From assembly GCA_026991065.1 (NCBI GenBank), contig JALXCG010000260.1, forward strand, positions 1-6,897: DNA of 6,897 nt, in the 5' to 3' direction. A model generated the notes under the pieces. The model did no database searches. It had not been told where the DNA came from and was given only the letters and a program-made list of their open reading frames with translations. This document shows positions 1 through 5,400 of the stretch, in pieces (within the stretch, counting starts at the first letter, position 1; each line of letters opens with the position of its first letter). The position numbers were made by a program, and so were the translations under genes. This stretch comes from Gemmatimonadota bacterium. GTDB taxonomy: Bacteria > GCA-2686955.

Positions 1-1366
1 GATCGAAAGAGAGGGCGACCTCGGCCCCCGGTCCGCCATAGTGGTAGGTCGCCGGATCGTAGAGATCCATGCGTCCGGCCTCCAGGTCGAGAGCGACCAC
101 AAGTTGGCGGAAGAGGTCGCCACCGAGAATCCCGGCCACTGCCGGTGAGTCACCCGGCCGGAGCCCGGACAGATCCGCCACTGCCAGACGCGGCTCCCTA
201 ATAACCAGGCGATCGCCGATCCGCAGACTATCCGGGCTTGCCGCGGCCACCACTGCGGCTTGGTCGAGACCGGGCAGCGGCACGGTATCCGCGGAGAGTT
301 GCAGCCCAAGCCGTTGCGCAACTTGAAGATCCAGGCAGCTTCCCGCGGTGCCGGTGTCGAGCAGGAACATCTGTGGCGTTCCGGCGTTGATCCGAACCTG
401 CAGCAAAACGCGGCCGGCGCGAACGTCCAGCGGAATACCCAGGGCTCGATCCCCCTCGCTCAGGCGATAAGCGGGCAGCGGCAGAGTCGCGGGCATCTGC
501 ACCAGTTCGGGCCGGAAGCCCTCGATCGGATCCACCGCTTGCAGGCGCAAGCGCAGAGGCGCTGAACCATCGGCCTGCCTCTGGTCCAGGCGAAACGGCA
601 GTGCCACATTGTGAACCGTGCGGTAGTCCTCGTAGTTGAGGATCACCGATTGCCCATCGATCTGTAGCGAGGTGCGACGAATCAGATGCTCAGCACGATC
701 GAAGAGAAGTCGCATCTCCAGCCCGGAGCGGCCGCGCAGCAGCAGCACATCGTGGGGCAGCCCGTCCAGAGTCTCCGGCGGGGCCGGGCGAAACTCGGTC
801 AACGACCAGCGAGGGTCGAGATAGCAGCGCGTGTCGAGAGCGCCGGAGAAAATGATCCGGTCCGCCTCGGCGCCGCGCAACGAGTGCCCCTGGCCGGTGG
901 AATCAACAAACCATGCATTGCGGCCGTCAAAGCCGACGGTGGTGCGCACATTGCCGACGATCATGGTCTGCCGAAAACGGCCATCAGCGAGCAGATAGGA
1001 GCGCATCGAGCCAACATGGCGCCCCCCTTCGGTGAGTTCGCCGTGCAGGACGCGCGGCATCATGCTCAGAACCGCGGCCGCCCCACCAAGGGCATTCGCG
1101 TGCGCCACAAGCAGGTCGGCGACCTCCGCGCCGTAGCGCGCCGCATAGGCCTCGTGAAGCTCGCCCCCCGGCTTCTGCGCAGGATTCTCCGCATGCTCCG
1201 CCGCAATCGCGGCAGTTGGAAACGCCGGCTCCGCGTGTGTCAACGCACCACCGAGCGGATCCAGAGCGACGAGGCTCAGCCCCACCGCGACGGCCCCGCG
1301 CCACTGCGCTGCGCCCGGGAGCCTGTCACCGGCCAGAATGGCGAGATCAAGAAAGGTGCGGAACAT
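1..1366 (-). CDS. LolA-like / retropepsin-like aspartic protease fusion, partial (C-terminus beyond the left edge)
   Basis: 455 codons are visible from the ATG at 1366-1364, and the frame is still open at the window edge. A GGAAGG ribosome site lies just upstream. Residues 24-45 form a weak hydrophobic segment ending THA, which may be a signal peptide. Residues about 80-285 read like the LolA-type beta domain often found in front of such proteases: a helix with NALGG, then GFDGRNAWF near 146-153, and a later NYEDYRT...LPF strand pair. Residues about 305-455 are a clan AA (retropepsin-like) protease: FLLDTGTAG carries the catalytic D337-T338-G339, and ILGGDLF (413-419) with the following hydrophobic strand is the family's second signature. 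Established knowledge: one such domain supplies one catalytic Asp, so the enzyme should act as a dimer. Inference: it acts in the periplasm or on the surface. Substrate is unknown. The gene is divergent from the selenoprotein-FmdB operon. Confidence 0.85.
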   Translation of the reverse strand, partial: MFRTFLDLAILAGDRLPGAAQWRGAVAVGLSLVALDPLGGALTHAEPAFPTAAIAAEHAENPAQKPGGELHEAYAARYGAEVADLLVAHANALGGAAAVLSMMPRVLHGELTEGGRHVGSMRSYLLADGRFRQTMIVGNVRTTVGFDGRNAWFVDSTGQGHSLRGAEADRIIFSGALDTRCYLDPRWSLTEFRPAPPETLDGLPHDVLLLRGRSGLEMRLLFDRAEHLIRRTSLQIDGQSVILNYEDYRTVHNVALPFRLDQRQADGSAPLRLRLQAVDPIEGFRPELVQMPATLPLPAYRLSEGDRALGIPLDVRAGRVLLQVRINAGTPQMFLLDTGTAGSCLDLQVAQRLGLQLSADTVPLPGLDQAAVVAAASPDSLRIGDRLVIREPRLAVADLSGLRPGDSPAVAGILGGDLFRQLVVALDLEAGRMDLYDPATYHYGGPGAEVALSFD

Positions 1367-1576
1367 CGAATTCCCTTCCAGTTTGCGCCAACGAAAGGCT
1401 TGGGCTATCTTGTGCGAGGAAAAAGGCTCGGTTGGTCCCGGATTTGCTCCACACCCACGGCGGCGATCGCCCACGTCGGACGCAAGTGAAAAGGCCGGGC
1501 CGGGATCTTTCCTCACAACGAATAACTCAGACCATGCATGTCCAAACAGCCTCGCACCCCCCACAGATGGAAATCA
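1367..1576. other. Divergent intergenic region
   Basis: This 210-base gap lies between the outward-facing protease gene and the small membrane selenoprotein gene, so promoters for both should be here. The best plus-strand -35/-10 pair I can find is TTGCGC (1383-1388) and TATCTT (1406-1411) with a 17-base spacer, which is a poor match. A 10-base palindrome GGCGATCGCC sits at 1462-1471. I see no convincing operator or RNA element. Confidence 0.4.
1374..1379 (-). promoter_or_regulatory. Ribosome binding site of the protease gene
   Basis: GGAAGG on the minus strand lies 7 bases before the ATG at 1366-1364. It supports this ATG as the start rather than an internal one nearer the hydrophobic segment. 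Confidence 0.6.
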
Positions 1577-1720
1577 ATGGACTTCTTTTCTATCCTCATA
1601 TTTGTAGCGGTCTGGCTTCTGCTGAACCGCTACCTCCTTCCAAAGCTCGGTGTTCCCACCTGAGCGGTTCCCAATCTTCCTCAGGTCGAGGAATCCAAGC
1701 CTCCCCGCTGCGGGCGCTGA
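1577..1720 (+). CDS. Putative small membrane selenoprotein (TGA at 1661-1663 read as Sec)
   Basis: ATG at 1577 opens 28 codons up to an in-frame TGA. If that TGA is Sec, the frame continues 18 codons to a second TGA at 1718-1720, giving 47 residues. Residues 3-16 are one hydrophobic helix. NRYLLPKLGVPT (17-28) follows, then Sec29, then a polar tail ending in PPRCGR with Cys45. The acidic D2 before the helix and R18/K23 after it predict N-out/C-in, which puts Sec on the cytoplasmic side. The ribosome site is weak (AGATGG, 1565-1570). The gene ends 18 bases before the FmdB ATG, so they are probably co-transcribed. Support for Sec: a hairpin with fdhF-like loop AGGUC follows the TGA, the peptide is cut exactly after a conserved-looking LGVPT motif, and coding continues in frame. 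Alternative: a 28-residue membrane peptide that simply ends at this TGA. Function is unknown. A redox or metal role would be inference. Confidence 0.58.
1661..1701 (+). promoter_or_regulatory. Putative bacterial SECIS element
   Basis: Just after the TGA at 1661-1663 there is a perfect 6-bp stem, TTCCTC (1677-1682) with GAGGAA (1688-1693), closing the loop AGGTC (1683-1687). A weaker outer stem pairs GGTT (1666-1669) with AGCC (1698-1701) and includes one G-U pair. Nineteen bases separate the TGA from the loop. Established knowledge: bacterial SECIS hairpins lie directly 3' of the UGA, and the E. coli fdhF loop is AGGUCU, whose G and U contact SelB. Against it: the bulged U of the fdhF element has no clear equivalent in this straight 6-bp stem. 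An alternative fold pairs 1666-1671 with 1690-1696. Confidence 0.5.
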
Positions 1721-1725
1721 ACTCC

Positions 1726-1730
1726 AGGAG
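1726..1730 (+). promoter_or_regulatory. Ribosome binding site that fixes the FmdB start
   Basis: AGGAG at 1726-1730 lies 8 bases before the ATG at 1739. An in-frame GTG at 1730 overlaps the site itself, so it cannot be the start. Confidence 0.8.
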
Positions 1731-1738
1731 TGAAACCC

Positions 1739-1945
1739 ATGCCAATCTATGATTTCAGTTGTGGTCAATGCGGTGCCACTTTCGAAGAGTTGGTCCGCTC
1801 GACAACCAAGGATGAAGAGGTCGTTTGCCCTGAATGCGGCGGCAAGCAGGCAGAACGTCAAATCAGTGCGCCAAGTGTTCTGGGCGCATCCTCCAATGTT
1901 GGGGGCGGCGGGTGTTCAGCGCCGGCCGGCTCGGGCTTCACCTGA
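1739..1945 (+). CDS. FmdB-family zinc ribbon protein
   Basis: This is a 68-residue protein starting MPIYDFSCGQCG, the typical FmdB (putative regulatory protein) N-terminus. Two CxxC knuckles (C8/C11 and C30/C33, the second in CPECGGK) should bind one zinc ion. Between them lies FEELVRS, common in the family. After the ribbon come the usual basic strand (QAERQIS, 37-43) and a Gly/Ser/Cys-rich tail with C59, ending in GSGFT. The length is normal for the family. The start is set by AGGAG 8 bases upstream and by the family N-terminus. It is the second cistron after the putative selenoprotein, and a strong terminator follows 50 bases after the stop. FmdB was named as a putative regulator near formamidase/amidase genes, but its biochemical role is not established. 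No amidase gene is seen here. Confidence 0.9.
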   Translation: MPIYDFSCGQCGATFEELVRSTTKDEEVVCPECGGKQAERQISAPSVLGASSNVGGGGCSAPAGSGFT

Positions 1946-1995
1946 GCATAGACTGGACGCCGGGCGGCGTCTTCCCAAATAGAGATCTACCCGGG

Positions 1996-2035
1996 CGCAC
2001 CGCCGTTGCGATACGGCGGTGCGTCTTTTTCTTTT
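1996..2035 (+). terminator. Strong intrinsic terminator after FmdB
   Basis: CGCACCGCCG (1996-2005) pairs perfectly with CGGCGGTGCG (2014-2023). A further T-A pair (2006/2013) leaves a loop of 6 bases. The tract TCTTTTTCTTTT (2024-2035) follows. It ends the selenoprotein-FmdB operon and separates it from the downstream giant gene. Confidence 0.92.
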
Positions 2036-2055
2036 GCCTTCACGAGGCTTTTTTT
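2036..2055 (+). terminator. Second, weaker hairpin and T-tract in tandem
   Basis: GCCTT (2036-2040) pairs with GAGGC (2044-2048), including one T-G pair, around the 3-base loop CAC. Seven T residues (2049-2055) follow. It abuts the first terminator and could act as a backup. The stem is short, so it may be fortuitous. Confidence 0.45.
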
Positions 2056-2425
2056 CGCGGGCATGTGGAATCTTGGATACAATTATCTCAAGAACATGCG
2101 CGCGTGAATCCTCTCTTCCCAAGCCTAACAAGTTGTTGTCAAACAGGATGGAAGGAAGTGTTCGCGCGATATCCCGATAAACTGTATTCATATATTTCAT
2201 CTTGAGTCTATCAAGGGGGGCGGAGGAAACGGACCGGGGCTCACGCGCCGGCCGCGATTCGTCCGGGTTCAGCACTCACTTCGCTGGTGCAGCGGTGAAA
2301 TCGCCGCCGCCGCGCCATCGCCCAGGTGCAACCGGGGAATGCTCCTTTCGATGCTCGATCCCCATCCATCTGGTTTACCCGGGCGCCGAAGAGCGGCAGC
2401 CCTTGACTCGATGGCACCAGACCAC
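2056..2425 (+). other. Non-coding leader and promoter region of the giant repeat protein
   Basis: About 370 bases with no convincing gene. There is an AT-rich patch at about 2166-2206 (with TATATT at 2191-2196 as a possible -10) and a TACAAT at 2078-2083. Neither has a good -35 at the right distance, so the promoter is only presumed to lie here. A G-run with GGAGG (2215-2226) has no start codon at a usable distance. The short reading frames in this stretch lack family features. I recognise no riboswitch or small RNA. Confidence 0.4.
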
Positions 2426-2433
2426 GGAGGAGG
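2426..2433 (+). promoter_or_regulatory. Ribosome binding site that fixes the start of the giant protein
   Basis: GGAGGAGG lies 5 bases before the ATG at 2439. That ATG is followed at once by a signal peptide, so the two agree on the start. Confidence 0.85.
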
Positions 2434-2438
2434 TCTTG

Positions 2439-5400
2439 ATGCACCGCTACTTTTCCAATATCCATGCCCTTCGTCCCCTGGCCGCCGCGCTCATCGCGTT
2501 GGCCATGCCTTGGCAGGGGCAAGCCCTGACCAATCACTCCGGAACCATCTCCTCCGATGAGACTTGGTCCGGCGCGGGTGAAGTGCATCTGCTCACCAGC
2601 AACGTAACGGTGGCTTCCGGGGTCACGCTGACCATTGAACCCGGCGCGATCATCAAATCCCAGAGTCGTTACAGCCTGGTTGTCGCCGGAGGCCGCCTCC
2701 TGGCTCAAGGGACCGGGGTCGATCCCATCTATTTCACCTCCTATCACGACGACACGCTGGGAGGGGACACCAACGGCGACGGCAACGCCTCCTCACCGAA
2801 TCGTGGCGACTGGTATCGCGTAGAACTTCAGAACGCCGAAGGGAGCCGCCTGAGCAACGTGGAGATGCGCTATGGCGGCTACAGCTCCTACGGTGAACTC
2901 CGACTCTATTTTTCCACCTATACGACCGATCCTCCTCAAGTGGTTGATTGCACGTTCAGCGAAAGTTCAACCTACGGCATCTACATCGATGGCTCCTCCG
3001 CCACCGAGCCGACCCTGAGCGGCAATGCCATCGACAACACCTCAAGTTGGGCGATCTACTCCAGCTCCGGTTCCCTCCAGACCACTTTCTTCAACAACTC
3101 CATCGATCAGTGCGCGCACGGGATCTACACGACCGGTCCCGCGGTTATCGACAGCAATGCGGTCGCCAACACCTCCGGCTATGCGATCCAGAGCACCGGT
3201 GCCAACTCAATCCTGCGCGACAACACCATCAGCGCCGGCGCCAACTATGGGATCTACGCCAGCGGCGCGACAACGTCGGTCACAGGCAACTCGGTCGACG
3301 CGGCAACCAGCTACGCCGCCTATCTGACCGGAGCCGGAACCACCTGCAGCGGCAACACGCTGGATGGCGGCAGCAGCGCCGGAATCTATGTCGGCGGCGC
3401 GGATATGATCATCACCAACAACACGGTCACCGGCACCACCGGTCCCGCGGTCTCCATGGGCAACGGAGTCGGGCCCATCGCCACTTTTGCCAACAATGAC
3501 CTGAGTGGAAACGGCCCCTATCCGGCACGCCTGCACGCCGACAACATCGGTGACATCGCCTCCAACGATTTCTCCGGCTGGGTCAACCAGCTTGCCTACG
3601 AGGTTCTGGGCGGCACGATTAACAGCGACGCAACTTGGTCCGACCTCGGCGTTCCCTACGTCCTCCGCTATTCAAGTGTGAGCGTTGCCGACGCCACCAC
3701 ATTGACCATTGCTCCCGGTGTGGTCTTCAAATTCGATACGCGCTCCTACTTTTACGTTTACGGCACACTGCTGGCCAACGGCCTGAACTCCAACAAGATC
3801 GTCTTCACTTCCTACCGCGACGACACCGCCGGCGGCGACACCAATGGCGATGGCGATGGCTCCGCTCCGGCCAAGGGGGATTGGTATCACGTCTACTTCT
3901 ATGACGCCGAAGCGAGCCGGCTGGACTACACCGAACTGCGCTACGGCGGCTACAACAGCTACGGCATCGTCAACATCTACCATTCAGCCGCCACCACCTC
4001 TCCGGTCACGGTGCAGAATTGCAGCATTGATCACAGCAACTCCTACGGAATCTACCTCCAGGGGTCGGGGGCGATCCAATCGCCGATCATCACCGGCAAC
4101 TCGATCAGCGACTGCTCATCCTGGGCGATCTACAATTCCACTTCCAACCTCACGGCTCAGATCGACCACAACACGATCGACGCCAACTACGGCATCTACT
4201 CGGCCTCTCCCGGCCCGATTACCGACAACACCCTCACCAACATCGTAAACTACGGCATCCAGACAGCCGCATCCAACACGGTCGTCCGCAACAACGCCAT
4301 TTCGGGAACGCCGGCATACGGCATCTACGTGAGCGCCGCAACCGACACGATCGATTCCAATTCCATCGCCGGGGCGACCACCGCGGCGATCTACATCAAC
4401 GGCGCGGGTGCCGTCGTCACCGACAACAGCGTCCTGGATGCCAGCGCCCAGGCGATCTACATGGTCAATGGCGTAGCCCCCATGTCGGCCTTCTCCGGCA
4501 ACACCTTCGGCGGAGATGCCCCGTTCCCGGTGCGGATTCACGTCGACAACGTCCGCAATCTCAGTGCCAACAGTTTTACCTCGTGGCAGGGCACGCGCGG
4601 CTATGAAATTCTGGGTGGTTCACTGACCACCGATGCCACGTGGGCCGACCTCGGCGTTCCCTACGTCCTTCGCTACTCCAGTCTCACCATTCCCGACGGC
4701 ATTGCTCTTACGCTCTCGCCGGGCGTGGTCTTCAAATTCGACACCCGTTCCTACGTCTATGTCTATGGGCAACTGAATTCAGCCGGCACCAGCGGCGACC
4801 ATGTTGTAATCACCGCCTACCGCGATGACACCGCCGGCGGCGACACCAATGGCGATGGCAACGCCACAACGCCCTCCCCCGGCACCTGGTACAGCGTCTA
4901 CTTCTCCGACGCCGAGAACAGCCGACTGTCCTACACGGACCTGCGCTACGGTGGCTACTCTGCGTACGGCATGGTGCGCGTCTATCAAACCGTCAACCAA
5001 TCCAGCCCGGTTCGCATCGAGAACTGCGGGCTGACCTTCAGCTCGACCAATGCGATCTATCTATCAGGGAGCGGGCCGGCCCTCAGTCCGACGATCGCTT
5101 ATAACACCATCAGTGATTGCGGCACAGGCCACTGGGCCATCGACAATGAATCAGCGAGCGTCACGGCGGCCATCAGCCACAACACCATAAGCGCGAACTA
5201 CGGCATCTACTCCGCGGCCACCGGTCCCATCACCGACAACACGATCACCGGTGTTGGCCAGAAAGGGATCCAGGCCAGCGCTGCCAATCTCGTCGTGCGC
5301 AACAACTCGGTGTCCGGCACGCCGGTCTATGGAATCTACATCAACGCGGCAGCGGACACGGTCGAATCCAACACGATCAGCGGAGCAACGGCCGGCGCCA

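Noticed and set aside
1462-1471. GGCGATCGCC palindrome, also at 208-217, resembling the cyanobacterial HIP1 motif
   Set aside because: Only two copies are seen in nearly 7 kb, one inside a coding region. In GC-rich DNA this is not the density expected of HIP1.
686-1489. 267-codon plus-strand frame opposite the protease gene
   Set aside because: It is a shadow of the minus-strand protease, which has DTG and ILGGD motifs and a ribosome site. The plus frame has no recognisable features.
1730-1732. GTG start for FmdB, giving three extra residues
   Set aside because: The GTG overlaps the AGGAG ribosome site itself, and the family N-terminus MPIY begins at the ATG at 1739.
1216-1752. 178-codon plus-strand frame covering the selenoprotein region in another frame
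   Set aside because: It crosses the protease start, the divergent promoter region and the FmdB start. Its Arg/Pro/Ser-rich text has no domain, and no ribosome site is seen.
2213-2226. G-run with a Shine-Dalgarno-like GGAGG
   Set aside because: No ATG, GTG or TTG lies at a usable distance downstream with a sustained coding frame.
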